From contig WNNJ02001010.1 in assembly GCA_012934845.2 (NCBI GenBank), forward strand, positions 1 through 64,000: a DNA stretch of 64,000 nucleotides. Direction: 5' to 3'. The DNA comes from Pomphorhynchus laevis (lineage: Eukaryota; Acanthocephala; Palaeacanthocephala; Echinorhynchida; Pomphorhynchidae). The position numbers were made by a program, and so were the translations under genes. The notes beneath the pieces are model-generated. The model searched no databases and was not told the DNA's origin. It worked only from the letters and a program-made list of their open reading frames with translations. Of the stretch, positions 48,035 through 61,105 are shown piece after piece. Position 1 is the stretch's first letter, and every line of letters starts with the position of its first letter.

Positions 48035-48120
48035 TAATAAGGGTCGAAATGTGAAATGTATGTATGGGTCAGCAGCTGATAAGACTCTCTTAGGCTGATT
48101 AGTAGCGTCCTGTTGTATCA
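48035..48120 (+). ncRNA. Degenerate hammerhead-like motif next to the Penelope element
   Basis: Stem I strands CAGCAG (48070-48075) and CTGTTG (48110-48115) pair over 6 bp in the canonical register directly before the core and after a GCGTC site. The core is worn (CTGATAA for CTGATGA, GATT for GAAA). Upstream CGAAATGTGAAATGTATGTA parallels the same flank of the motifs near 20 kb. Hammerheads in Penelope-like elements are known. Confidence 0.45.
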
Positions 48121-48224
48121 AGAATATGAATAATACCTGTGAGGATAATATTGTGCCACAACCAGAAGAATTTCAGCTCACAGATGTAACCATTTTTTAT
48201 GGATGGTCAACAATGAATGGATAA

Positions 48225-48475
48225 TAAATAATATACTTTGTAGTAGAATAAGATGCACTCGTTTATCAAACTTCATCAAAGGAATACGTCATTAGAATGT
48301 ATTTGGCTTAGCTGTTATGCTTCGCCGACGAAAAAGGGCCGAAATTTGATAGCTAGCAGTTCCTCCTAATGACCTCTATTACTTATTCTTATAATCGTCT
48401 GTTATTTACTATTCAATTCATAAAATCGACTTTTATTTTAAATTTCGATTTTAAATTTTAAATTGAAATAAATAT
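48225..48475 (+). repeat. Dispersed AT-rich repeat, cluster copy 1
   Basis: The fullest head: AATATACTTTGTAGTAGAAT, GTATTTGGCTTAGCTGTTAT, then GCAGTTCCTCCTAATGACCT and a tail TTCGATTTTAAATTTTAAAT. Confidence 0.75.
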
Positions 48476-49036
48476 ATATGCTAAAAAATCTTAAATATCT
48501 ATTCAATATTAATCTTTATTTTTAATTTATAAAATATTTAATAAAATATGTATATTCAGTTATCTGATTTGATCTCTTCAATCCTATGTAGTAAGTCTTC
48601 TTGTTTAAAATGAGCAAGTTTATATCTCCCACTGATTCAAGATCTAATATAATAGATCTTGAATCTATTATATAATAGATATAATATGTGATTATATTAG
48701 ATCACCTTATATAATTATTTATAATTATTTATCTTTATTTTTAATTTATATATAGTATAAAATACGTAGACTCAGTTAGCCCATATGATTAATTAAAATA
48801 CGCTAAAAATTATTTGAGTTTCTTATTTTAAAACTAAATTATATTTTTCCTAGACTTATAACTATATTTTCATCGTTATTAATTTTAGTTTTTTAAACTG
48901 AAAACTATATTTTTAATTGAACTAACAAACGAATATAAGTTGGAATTAAAAACATTAAAAATTCAAATAAAAGTCAAGAGTCTACAAACGAATACTTTTA
49001 TTTTTTTAAACAACAACATAAATATATTTTCGAGTA

Positions 49037-49235
49037 TTTTTATATTTTATTATCTTTTTTTTAAATTTATATAAAATAAATTATAAAATATAAAAATATT
49101 TATATAGCGTATAAAATACGCTACATAGCGTATAAATATTATAGTATTTTTATATTTTATTATCTTTTTTTTAAATTTATATAAAATAAATTATAAATAT
49201 AAAAATATTTATATAGCGTATAAAATACGCTATAT
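49037..49235. repeat. Tandem duplication of about 107 bp
   Basis: TTTTATATTTTATTATCTTT...GCGTATAAAATACGCTA occurs twice in a row; the internal palindrome is AGCGTATAAAATACGCT. Confidence 0.7.
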
Positions 49236-49419
49236 AGATAGCGTATAGATAATACGATATGATATAATATAATAATATTATATTATATTATAATATACGA
49301 TATAATATAATATCTATATCTATTTATATAGATAATACGATATGATTATCTATTAATTGGCATATAATAATTATGATTCATAAAAATTATTTTTTAAATA
49401 TTTCCATTTTAAATTAGCG

Positions 49420-49600
49420 CGTATTTGGCACCGCTGATAGGTTAGGTCGAGTAATAAGGAACCAAACTCTGATAACATAGCAGTTACTTCCGATGACCTT
49501 TAATTTTTATCGTCTGTTATTATTTATTAGTCAATTCATAAAATCGACTTTTATTTTAAATTTCGATTTTAAATTTTAACTTGGTATAAATATAAATTGT
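49420..49600 (+). repeat. Dispersed AT-rich repeat, cluster copy 2
   Basis: CGTATTTGGCACCGCTGATA, CTGATAACATAGCAGTTACT, GTCAATTCATAAAATCGACT. Confidence 0.75.
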
Positions 49601-49899
49601 ATAAAATCTTATATGATTATTTATTATTTATCTTTATTTTTAATTCATACATTATAAAATACGTAGACTCAGTTAGCTGATCTGATTTAATTTGAAAAAT
49701 CCAAATTCGAATATTTGAGTTTACCAAATTGTATCAATCGTATGTGTAAAATAAAATAAAATATGCATACTCAGTTATCTGATTTAATCTCACCGTTCCT
49801 ACTGTGTACTAAGTCTTATTTTTCTAAATGAACAAGTTTATATCTCCCACTGATTCAATATCTAAATAAAATACTCTCAACACTATACTATGCATTCTA

Positions 49900-50100
49900 C
49901 CACTGTTAGCACTTGTGATCTGTTGATAAATTTTGTTTATCCTTGTTTCTCCTGATGATCTATATTCCTTATTCTAATACGTCGAATTAGGAATATTATA
50001 TTATTCAATTCATAAAAATTGATATTTATTTAAAATTTCAATTTAAAATTTTAACTTGGTATAAATATAAATTGTTAACATCTTATATAATTATTTATTA
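49900..50100 (+). repeat. Dispersed AT-rich repeat, cluster copy 3
   Basis: Partial copy: TTTCTCCTGATGATCTATAT, TTCAATTCATAAAAATTGAT and the tail TTTTAACTTGGTATAAATAT. Confidence 0.65.
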
Positions 50101-50119
50101 TTTATCTTTATTTTTAATT

Positions 50120-50375
50120 CTCGTAGCTATGTCGGGTCGAAGAATAGGGGCCGAAACCTGATAACATGACAGCTCCTCCTGATGACCTCTAATCCCAGTC
50201 TTATCATCGTCTGCTTTATCAGTCTTTATTATCAATTATCAGTCTTTCTATTAAAGACTAATAATTCTTATTCTTATACATCGTCTGCTTTATTAATTAG
50301 TCAATTCATAAAAATAAGCTTGTATTTTAAATTTCAATTTTAAATTTCAATTTTAAATTTCAACTTTTTATATCA
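50120..50375 (+). repeat. Dispersed AT-rich repeat, cluster copy 4
   Basis: AGCTATGTCGGGTCGAAGAA, AGGGGCCGAAACCTGATAAC, CTCCTCCTGATGACCTCTAA, with a small internal duplication of the middle. Confidence 0.75.
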
Positions 50376-50599
50376 AAATAAATTGTATAAAATAATATAT
50401 TATTTATTATTTATCTTTATTTTATCTTTTTTTGTCTTAATCTTTATTTTTATTATCTTTATTCTCTTATGTACACAAATATTTTAACTATATAAAATCT
50501 TATATAATTATTTATCGTTATTTTTAATTTTTGAATTTTATAAAATACGCAGACTCAGTTAGCTGATATGATTTATAGAATTTCTTAAATAATTCTAAT

Positions 50600-50760
50600 A
50601 ATTATTGGAATAATGCGCTTAAACCTAATAACATAGCAGTTTCTCTCGATGACCTCTAATCCTTATTCTTATACATCATCTGTTCTTTATTATTCAATCT
50701 ATAAAAATTGGCTTTTATTTTAAATTTCAATTTTAAATTTCAACTTGATATAATTATTTA
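50600..50760 (+). repeat. Dispersed AT-rich repeat, cluster copy 5
   Basis: GCTTAAACCTAATAACATAG, GATGACCTCTAATCCTTATT, TTTTAAATTTCAACTTGATA. Confidence 0.7.
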
Positions 50761-51490
50761 TAGTTATTTAAAAAATTTCAAGCTATTCGTCAGTATCAAT
50801 TATATATATCAATTATTATATATACGCATATTCCATTTTATTTCATTTAGAAAGGCCTATCAAAGCTGACTCTGCAAAAGCATGCATAGTTTCTAAAATA
50901 GCATCGAAAAAACAATTAATCCGGCTAAAAGGGGAATCATCGAAATCCATATAGATAAGGTGTATCCTGGGCGAGCTAATATTAGTATCCGACAAGACAA
51001 GCAAATTGAATGTCATCAAAATAGAGTATTTTCAAATCCCAAATTATAATGCAATAATAATGCAGATACAACTGCGGTATGTCAACCACAGAATAAGCAA
51101 TTACAAATTGAAGCAATTCTTTCAATTGCGACAATTACAATCTTAACAAACAGTAGATTTTAACAGAATTTTAACAGATTTAGTGACAAAAACACCAAAT
51201 CGATAATAAAGAATTAATGAAATGATGATAGAAACGTGGTCATAAAAAAAGGATTTTTGGTAGCTAGAATGTGACGTATAGAATTATTTATTTAGTGTAA
51301 GATCATCAGTATAACTGTTTATAACTGTTTATATATAATATGTGAATATGCGCTCAATTAATATGAGCGCATATTAATTTCAAAAGAAATTGAGACCAAT
51401 CTGCGTGAAATACGTTGTTATCATTGAAGCCAGACGCGGAAGAACGGTAGCAAGTACCGTTATATAGGAAATATTATATATTTCCTATAT
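50761..51490. other. Spacer without recognisable feature
   Basis: AT-rich; no gene, repeat or RNA supported. Confidence 0.35.
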
Positions 51491-51811
51491 AATATTTGTA
51501 TAGGAAATATTATATAGGAAATATAATAGGAAACATAATATTTGAGAATTATTTGATTGCGTTTAGTTTTTTCAAATGAATGTATTAAATTCAGATGTGA
51601 GCAAATGCTGGTGTACATTAAATAGTTTATATTTGTATGTAACATGCAAATAATATTTGTATAGGAAATATTATATAGGAAATATAATAGGAAACATAAT
51701 ATTTGAGAATTATTTGATTGCGTTTAGTTTTTTTAAATGAATGTATTAAATTCAGATGTGAGCAAATGCTGGTGTACATTAAATAGTTTATATTTGTATG
51801 TAACGTGCAAA
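51491..51811. repeat. Tandem duplication, two units of 161 bp
   Basis: AATATTTGTATAGGAAATAT at 51491 recurs at 51652 and the two units match almost base for base. It lies just beyond the BUD23 stop codon, so it may form part of its 3' flank. Confidence 0.85.
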
Positions 51812-51882
51812 ACAAAAGCGAAAGAAAGATCGAGATTAAAGAATTCATACAGAAAAATGTATATAAACTAGCGCACGGTTTG

Positions 51883-54800
51883 TTAAAATTTGCCACATCG
51901 TCTTCGTCCAGTGTATTTCGTATCTGGACGTACGTTATCCCTAACACCAAATAAAATAAAGAAATCTACAAATTTTCTATCAAACCTTCCTTTTCTTCGC
52001 CATCTTTCCTTCTTGGCCAAAATCCATTCTCTGCTTTTCTTTTGTGGTTTTCGTCTTAAATAAAGTTTTGAAAAAAAAATACAAAAGCTTCTGTCATATA
52101 CTTCTTTTTACACTTTTCAATGTTGTCTGTTAGACCTTCAGGCAAAGATTGAAGTCGACCACCGGCAAACAAACAAAGGAAAAGTCTGGAAGCAAAATAT
52201 TTTATGATAATCAGATAGTCAATATTACTTTTTGGCCTTTGTGCTGTTAGGAAAATCAATCACAAGACCACCGGTAAATCCTGCCCGCACAGCCTGATTA
52301 GTCAACAGTTCAATCTAAAAACAATTAATTTAAAAATCATTACAAGATTTAAATTTACATGTTTTAATGTCATAAAGTAACTTAAACTTAAAAATATTTT
52401 AAAAATATTTATATTCAAACTAATTGATTATAAAATAATTAACTAATAACTAATTTTCATTAGTGAATTACGAATCAGTGAATAAGGTTTGCCTAGGACA
52501 AGCATTAAGTAAATGATAAAACATTATCGATTATAGACATATTTTGTAATCGATAAATAATAATTGTGAAAAAATATAAACCATTTTTATTTTAGAAAAC
52601 GCGACAAATATGAGTAAATTCATTTTACAATTTTATTCTGTATTTTAATATAATTATACAATTCAAAAGGATGTGAATAATTGCATGCTTTAATAGAGAT
52701 AAACTTGATTACAATAAAATTTTATAAGTTTATAGATAAATTTTTAATTTGATTTATAAATTAAAAATGATTTTATAAATGTTGAATTTATGATTAATAA
52801 TTTATATTGTGTTTTTAATATAATTAGATTATTCTAAATATACACGGATGCAAAATTTAGATCGCTATAAGGTATGGATACAAGTTTAGATATATAAACT
52901 TAAAAGCTGTAACCCCGCCATAGATGTATGTATCAAAACACAATAACGCAGTATACCTATATTAGCAGTACTTGCATTGACTGACATAAGATACTTTAGA
53001 CAATAAGAAATGACAATTTTTGTTGGTGTGGATCCTTCTTGCATATCTGTCTTAAAATTTGCTAAACGATCATCTTATATAACTATTATTCATTTCTAAC
53101 AACAAATAAATCGATAAATCTTTTTAAAGACTTGAAACAATTTCATCGGTACAAAAGTTAAATTTATAAAACACATTTTGTATATGTTAGGCACATTGGA
53201 CGAATTACCTGCGAAGAATTTTCTGGGTAGAATTGAAAAACTGCTCGACCTCCTGGAACCTAATATAAAAAATATTTATAAATAACAGAGAAATTATTAC
53301 TTATATACCAGTGTTGCAAAGAGAGTTGTGAATAAAGCTTGCATTCTTTTCCAAGGTTGATGAGCGTTGCGATCCGCGTTACATAGCCACTGCAAAGCCG
53401 ATATGCTTAAAAAATAAATCGTAAAAAGAAAATAATTGATTTTGATTCATTTTCCATAAAAAATTCTTTGACGCTGAATACTCCTATTAATTTTCATTTT
53501 CTATAAAAAATTCTTTAATCCTATTAATTATTTCGCTAGACATTTCTCTGAAATTCAATTTTCAATCATTTTAAATAAATTACATTTTTGAATTCTTGAA
53601 ATCATTCAGCGATGATGAAATCGATAACTTTTAGCGTATAGACGATAGCAGAATAAAATCATAACCAAATTGGAACAAACTCTTACGCAACAATACCATT
53701 ACATGATTAGTACGAAATTTAGTGCAAAATTGTATTGAAAGATAAATAATTTATGAAAGATAAAATATGACAGCCAAAATTGTATTGCAATTTTTTTAAT
53801 TTTAAATAAAATTACTTTAAAATTGGATGGGCAAAACTGTGGCAGTGTGTAAAGCTTAATAGAGTCGTGATTTTTAACAAGTCAGTATTCTTTCCATAGA
53901 TTCGATTGCTTCTTTGCAGTCTATTTTACGCTCTTGGTAGGTGAATAGATGTTTACATGATAATTTTAACAATTTGGACAGACGTTCAATAGTCTGGGAA
54001 CACTGCAGCCAGCCTTTCAAAACTAAACCGAACATTTGACACAATGTGCATGTTGAGTACTGTGGATTCTGTGGTATTTTTCGATGTTTTCACTATTTTC
54101 TAATCGTCAAAAACATAACATAGACCCAGTTTACTGCAAACCAGTTCCAGTTGAGCTAACAAATCCAGAAATTCGATAATCTTATAATCTAATATTATAA
54201 TAAATATATAATATTAAATAGTATTTATTATTTAATATTAATTATTTAATATAAATAATTAAATTGGATTATTAATAATAATTAATATTAATAATAATTT
54301 GGTTGGATTGAACCAAACTTGGATTGATTAAGCTATTCACATAATTTAATGCTAAGTAGAATAAAACCGAATTTAAAAAATCACGATTTTTTTTAAGTTT
54401 TAGGTTTTTATTTAATTATTCTAATAATTATATTTACATTGTGGTTTTTGTACTTCGTGAAAAATATTCAAAGCATTAGTCTTCAAATTATTCAACCAGA
54501 AACTCAAAAGACTGGATATTCTTCTATAATTCATATTTCAATCAAAATAAATTAAATTCGAAATTTTAATCAAAATTAAAAAAAAAACTAAGATTAGGTT
54601 GAACCAAAATCTAAACTGAAGATTTTAGTTAAACATAAGAAATATTTAAAGGTATAAAAGATAAGTAAAAAATGCGTTTTCATTATAATTAATTTAAATA
54701 AAAAGATATAATTGAATTATCTTTTTTAATTTTATCACATTATTTTCAAATAAACTTTGAAAATCATCACTTTTATAAGTGATGATTATAAGTACCAATT

Positions 54801-56558
54801 TACAATTCAATGTACATTTAACAATGCAAAATAAATTTAATGTAGAAATTTCACAGCAAACTTATTAGCAAATTTGCATACCTTATTACTCCATCAATTG
54901 ATCCGGCTCTAAGAGGAACACCGTCACCGAAATCCCCAAGAATGAGATTACCGTCGAGCAAATTGGTGTCTTCTGAAAATCGACTATCTTGAGTAGATGA
55001 TGAGTCACTCATATTTGCATCGTCAGCATCGCTATCTGAATCTTTAATTCTTAGTGATGCAACATCTAAAACAAATTATAATATTAAAACGGCATATAAA
55101 CTTAGATGACGTACTCGCCTAACATAGATGTGCTAATATCAATTCCAATCCAACTATGCCCGTGTTCAGAAAGTACTTGTCCACTAAGTCCAGAACCGCA
55201 TCCCAAATCTAGTATGAGACATGATTTTTCTGGAGGAAGAGCAAGCAGTTCTAATGCTCGTTCACTTAAATTCCGTTGAATTTCAATTATCCGAGTACTA
55301 AAATATTTGATTACTAATAAAGTCGTATTTATTCAATATATATTACCAATTTGTATACTTTAACGCTTCGTCCTGATCGTAATACTAAATTGTTTCAAAT
55401 AGAAGGTAAATGAGTATAAATTTTTTAACAAAAAAGAATAATAGTTTTGCAAAAAATATTGAGGTATTTTGTAAAATATGTGCCAAGTATTTCGCAACAA
55501 AATATTAGTAAAAATGTAAAATATCATGCTGCTATTTGACAATACATCATGACTGATCTTATATATTTAATACTCATAATAAATTTTTTCATATTTTAAA
55601 GATAAAAATTTTAAAAATTAAAAGTTTACATTAAATACGGAAGAATTAATAAAAGAGAAATTCATAATTTCTATTGATTTATAAACTCCAATTAAAGTAA
55701 CAGAGTAAATTTTTCCATATTTTAAATACCTGTTAATAAACGTTAAAAACGTTTCAAATTTGTAAATTAGAGATTTAAATTCGTATAACAAAAGTTTGAA
55801 ATTATTTATCCTTTTGTGGTTTGTGAGCATTTTTTTATTGTATCCCACATTGGAATGTACTGATAAGGTGCCCTGACATCTCCATGCACTACTAGGTTAT
55901 AGCATAGCAGTACAAAATGCAATACAAAAAGGGTGTTAACTGCACAATCCTAAAAGGAAAGGGCTAGAATCGTTCCGGTGGTGAATGATCTATTAATTGA
56001 TCTGTATTCATAGGCAATGGATACCAACGTTAGATTTACGGCGATTTACCCATTCGCTAATAATATCCCCCTCTATATGCCTTCAAACTTTTCAATAATC
56101 AATGGCTCAATTCAAAGAGTCACGTGACCGTCAAATGCATGCTTATAAATAATGGCAGGTAGTCAACAGTGGGAGTAGGATTAGTTGGTGATTTTAAATT
56201 ACAAAATTATAGCAACATACATTACTATATTATAATAAAAAGCAGAATAACAACAATTGTAGATTAATTTGTTAGCTAATGCAGAATTTATACAATAACA
56301 TTTAATACAAAAAGATATTTTTTTATTGAATTAAATTTGGTTGAATTTAGACTTAAATATTTTACTTATCGACGCTCATATATACATATGAGCGTCGATA
56401 TACATATATCGACGCTTATATATTTTATAAAAAAATTATTAAGACGAATGCAAAGTGAGAGAATTTCAAATTTAATTGCAAAGATACTTCATAAAATTAT
56501 CATTTAGAGTTCTTACTATTTCTGGTGGTGCTTGGTGTTCTGGTCGTTTCCTAGACAT
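51883..56558 (-). CDS. BUD23: 18S rRNA (guanine-N7)-methyltransferase BUD23/WBSCR22
   Basis: Methylates a guanine of 18S rRNA during small-subunit maturation, with TRMT112 as partner. Ten exons give 291 aa (human 281): 56558-56517, 55384-55347, 55297-55119, 55065-54882, 53405-53309, 53259-53209, 52314-52229, 52185-52114, 52054-51986, 51940-51883. It begins MSRKRPEHQAPPEI, then SERALELL, the SAM motif LDLGCGSGLSG (about 56-66), GIDIS, ISALQWLCNAD, FPNSTKAKK, and the basic tail KKSREWILAKKERWRRKG and VRPDTKYTGRRR. An acidic, Ser-rich insertion (about 87-113) is absent from the human protein. Introns are 1132, 49, 53, 1476, 49, 894, 43, 59 and 45 nt. The third intron has a GC donor. The exon 8 end is the least certain junction. 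Confidence 0.95.
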
Positions 56559-57114
56559 ATATAATGCGATCTATTTATTTTTAATACAACATCTAAAAGT
56601 AGAATAGTAAGTTTGATGCTTAATAAGTTTGACGATCATAACTTTAATTGTATCCAATTAAAATTATGCGTAGCTTATTCAATAATTTAGAATTTAGAAA
56701 TTTAATAAAATAATTAAATTACTTTAATAATTTAAGGTAATTTAATAATATCAAATTAATAATATTAAATATTAAACAATTGTCTATTTCTAACAATCAT
56801 ATAACTAACAATCATATATTTTTAACAATCACAGGGATCGTTAAAACTTGTATTGTGAATGTGTTATTTTTAAAACAGTTTTTTTAGAAGAAAATAAATT
56901 AAAATCTTCAAGTAATATATTATCTACATAGAGTTCAAGAAAAATATAATATTATTATATCATGTTATTTTATAATATTATATTATAATTATATTATAAT
57001 ATTATAATATATAATATTATTCACGATAATATACATTGTATTTTATAATATTTTGTTATAAACAACAATTTTAGTCATATTAATTAATTAATAATTAATA
57101 ATTAATTAATTAAT
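56559..57114. other. AT-rich 5' flank of BUD23
   Basis: Long A/T palindromic runs (56930-57020, 57080-57130); the BUD23 promoter should lie here but no element is distinctive. Confidence 0.4.
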
Positions 57115-57870
57115 ATGATTAATGTGATTAATATGATTAATTGTGAGGAAGTGCAAATCCTATTCAGATTCCTCCTCGTGGCGCCCTCTGGGCAATATCA
57201 AAAATTGTCAAATATTATAAAATACAACTCATTTAGGTATCCTGATAAATCATGTGCCTACTACAATATGTCGGTATATCGATTCAGCTACTATAACGCT
57301 ATTAAATCACTCGATGCATTGTTTATTAAGAAAAATGTAATATTCGCTCGTCACAATATATTGACATGTCAACAAGTTGACAATCACACTATCGACCAAT
57401 TCGTCCTAAAGATACAATCATTCAGCTGAGAATGCGAATTTTCAGCAGTTATTACCCAGCGAACATGGTGACCTTGTAATGCGTGACGCTTTTTTGACGC
57501 ATTTTATACTGACATGTGACGCTTTTATGAGTGGGTTAAAATTAAACGAACTAGTCGCGTTAAATCGAAAATTTGGAGCTTATTGTCAACTTAACTTTAA
57601 ATTGAGCTAGAACACTCGAGTGCGCGAACTCAAGAATAATCATTCAATCGAGAAACTTATTTACCGTATCTGCTGCTCAGAGTTTTCCAGGTCGTTTGCA
57701 AAGTCCCCGAAATTATAATCAGTTTGGTCAGCACATCAAAATATTCTTAGTTCTGTGATCGACAATGTCACCCACGTAGTAAATATTCATCGAAATATCC
57801 AGATTGCCAAAAGTGTGGAAAGCGCGGACATTTTGATGATCTAACTGTTCTCTGTTGCAAATAGCTAAGC
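57115..57870 (+). mobile_element. Gypsy-type LTR retrotransposon fossil, gag region
   Basis: Fossil of a Gypsy-like gag region: the first part reads like the gag proteins of invertebrate Gypsy elements, and a zinc-knuckle-like CQKCGKRGHF lies near the end. It is broken in several places and looks old. No LTRs were found for it. It is on the opposite strand from the Gypsy pol fossil at 61.1-64 kb, so it belongs to a different insertion. Confidence 0.55.
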
Positions 57871-57934
57871 ATTACTATCGCTATTTAGTTTTCATGGCTG
57901 TCAGTAAAAAGGCATCTACGGTTACCAAATACCA

Positions 57935-58980
57935 TTAGGGAGGAGAATCAGCAAATGTTTGGCAAGGTAAAGATAAAAGCACACTATAAACCTCGTCCAC
58001 AGATAAAGGAAGATAAATGAGTTTAGGCAGATAAAGATCCAGCAAAGAAGACGAGATAGGAGAAAAATTCATGCCTTGGATAGTTGAATCGAGCTTTGAT
58101 TGAAAATAAATAGAACATTTATGTGGGACGAGAATGCTAACAGATGTAGAATGCGACAATACAGTGTTAAGAATATTTCATTTAGATCTTGAGTTAGAGG
58201 AAGATAGAAGCTTGTTCTTCCAAAAGTGAAAGACTTACTATGCAGGAGGGTACGGTGAGGCCTACGAAGAGCTAAATAGTTATTGTGCATATCAATGGGA
58301 ATAGAAGTTGGAGAACTGTTATGGAAACGAAGGTAGGTAATAAACAAACAACGTAGAAAACACTTCGAACGCAATCAGTCATAGTCAAATCATGGTGCAT
58401 AGTACATTCGATGGGGTGTAAATAGTTTACATGGAAGAATATTGTCGATTATAGAAGTGAGTTCAGAATTAAAAATAATAGACAGATAGCCGGACTTTGG
58501 AGAGTGAAAGACGAGGACATGAGAGGATAAACAATTAGTAGAAGACGACAAAGAGAAAGACCAAGACGTTTCCAATGTCGACGGATAATAGGTGACGCAA
58601 AGAAAGTAGATCATAGAATAGTAAGAGAGGATGACAAGAAAATGGTCAGATAGGCCGTGATTCAAAGTAGAGATCACGGCAGAGGAGATGCTATTAGAAC
58701 AGCGATTAAATTAAAAACACCGCCAAGAATGTGAATAAAGGTAGGAGTGTGTAGCGAAGATTTAATAGAATAGGATATGTCTGGATAAGACACAATCAGA
58801 TTATTGAGAATGGAACTTATCGAAGACAGAATAAGCGAAAGAATGTAGGTGTCGAACCGAGATGTCAATACTATCAAGATGCTAAGATTCAGTGAGACAA
58901 AGCAGATTCAAAGAATGTTGGGATAAGAAGTCAAGTACTGATCCGACTTTCTTCGCGATTGATTAAATGTTCAGGAGGCC
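57935..58980 (-). mobile_element. LINE fragment, endonuclease and linker region
   Basis: Read on the minus strand in overlapping frames: an APE-endonuclease C-terminal part (ISTLNHGLSDHFLVIL, with the SDH motif, near 58660), then a linker LPLSVDEVYSVLLSLP (near 57990) of the kind that precedes LINE reverse transcriptases. Several frameshifts are present; the reverse transcriptase itself is missing. It is head-to-head with the LINE pieces beginning near 59.2 kb. Confidence 0.6.
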
Positions 58981-59199
58981 GAGATGGAATGAAGGCGTAG
59001 ACAGATAAGATGAGGAGGGGAAATCAGTCCTTATCGAATTATGGGTAGGAGCCGAACTGCGCGAAATCTGTTTAAATGCTAGAGAATATTCACCCTTACG
59101 TTCACGAGTAAGTGTTTCATCACGAGCAGATGTGAAGTTGCAATGTGAGATGGAGAGCGATTAGGAAACATTATATAGTTTGAGAATTTTTTATCCATA

Positions 59200-60560
59200 G
59201 AAAGCCTCGGTTTGACAGTGAGCTTCGAAAAGCATTAAAAGTTAAACGTATTGCATTTATTAAATTTAAAAATGGTAAACTAGGTCACAATTCTTTCATT
59301 GCTGTCCGCAACCAGTTTACATTCTCTAAACTGCAAAAACAACCAAATTTTGAAAAGCGATTGGCTCAACAATCTCTCTTTTATCCGAGCTTTTTGCTTA
59401 AGTATGCAAACTTTAAAAGTAGAAATGGGTGTGTGCATAAACTCATGTCTAAATCTGGAAAATCTTTTACAGAAAACAGTAACATTGCTAATGTCTTTGC
59501 CAATCATTTGAAATTGATTTCACAACATTCAAACTCACAAATAGTCAATATTGCTGCTGTATCTTTTTCTATATTCTTTTTCTTTTTGATTTATTTTCTG
59601 GTGAAAATGTAAGACTTGAACTAAATAATTTTAAATTAGCAGGGTCAGTATGCGCAGACTCATTTCCTCCGATACATCTTAAATCTTTGGTTAATGATAT
59701 TTCTTTTCCATTGTATTGGATATTCATCACGAGCTGTCCAATTTGATCGGCGAGTTGTATCTCTGTGGAATAGGCTTGGAGAGTCAACAACGTGCAGTAG
59801 CAATATCAACGAATTCAAAAAGAAATTACGGATGGAGGATGCCATGGGGAAAGCTGCTTTTCCGTATTTGTGATACTTTTATTATATTTTCTTTTTTTCT
59901 GCAGTGAACCAGCCAATTAAGCCATGCTTTTATGTGCTGTTGAAACATTAATAATAACTACTGCATGTATACCTGAAATGTGGAGGCGCTCATTTATTAG
60001 AACTTTGTACATAAAAGGTGATTGTTCTTATGTCGACAATTATATACCTGTCAGTTTAACGTGTGCATGTTGTCGAGTCGTAGAGCAATTGTTGTATAAA
60101 TATATAGGCAAATATTTGGAGTCTAATCATTTATTCTGCGTTGATCAACATGGTTTTGGGAAGGATCGTTCCACTGTGAGTAATGTACTTGTGGCTTGAC
60201 ATTCATGGGCTGATTTAGTTGATCACGGCAGTAATGTAGATATTATCTTCTTTGATTTTTCCAAAGCATTTGATTTAATGCGTTATCGTTATCTTATTAT
60301 CAAAATGTAGGACTTGGCAATTGATTCATCGGGTCCGCTGGATACAAAATGTTATAATAAGTAAAATCGTATCAGGTTCATATAAAAAGTGTGTGTTTGA
60401 AATAGCACAGCATATATATGGGCGTGTCGCAAGGATCTATGCGAGGACCTTTACTATTTCTAATATTCCTCAATGATCTTCCTGGTCTATTAAGTTCTGA
60501 TTTACTGCTTTATGCTGACGATCTCAAAATATGGATTCATTTAATCTTCCTACATCCAAT
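59200..60560 (+). mobile_element. LINE fragment (CR1/Jockey-like reverse transcriptase)
   Basis: Linker segment NIANVFANHLKLIS (about 59483), then IPEMWRRSFIRTLYIKGD, VDNYIPVSLTCACCRVVEQL, DQHGFGKDRSTVSN (59970-60190), then IIFFDFSKAFDL, GVSQGSMRGPLLFLIFLNDL and LLYADDLKIW (to about 60535). The domain order is right but the frame changes repeatedly and stops intervene, so it is a dead copy. Confidence 0.75.
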
Positions 60561-61017
60561 CTTCTAGGATATATAATTTCAAATAACAACCCATGGCCAG
60601 ATCCTGAAAAAACCCAATCTATTATGGCGATCAAAGCATTTAACGGTGCAACATCTTTTAAATAAATTATTGGTATGTTTTCACATTAATCCAGACAAAT
60701 TAACAAATTTTAGTCAAAGATTCAATCTCTTCTTAAAGCAACAGTTTCCTCTCACTCTACTTCCAACGACATATTTTAATTCCATTAAAAGTGACATTGC
60801 GAACGCTATTCTCAAAATGTTGGCTCTTGATATGGGTCGTACACCGTATTCTTATCAATCAACTATCGCTATGTGGGATTGACGGTCGCGTTAAAACTTG
60901 GATTCAGTCATTCCTAACTGATCGTTACTTTGCCGTGCGCATCAAAGGTTGTATATCTAAGTGGTCAGCAATCACCTGTGGTGTACCACAAGGCTGCGTT
61001 CTGAGTCCAATGCTTTT

Positions 61018-61020
<3 letters not shown>
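60561..61020 (+). mobile_element. Second LINE reverse-transcriptase fragment
   Basis: [51 protein letters not shown] (60875-61025). It repeats the reverse-transcriptase palm already present in the preceding fragment, so it is a separate copy, cut off where the (TA)n tract begins. Confidence 0.7.

Positions 61021-61098
<78 letters not shown>
61021..61098. repeat. (TA)n microsatellite
   Basis: About 37 TA units starting within the LINE codons for NIYI. Length variation is expected. Confidence 0.97.

Positions 61099-61104
<6 letters not shown>

Positions 61105-61105
<1 letters not shown>

Noticed and set aside
55360-55848. Minus-strand ORFs in BUD23 intron 1
   Set aside because: Low-complexity Phe/Tyr/Asn-rich translations of AT-rich intron; only 55347-55384 is exonic, in a different frame.
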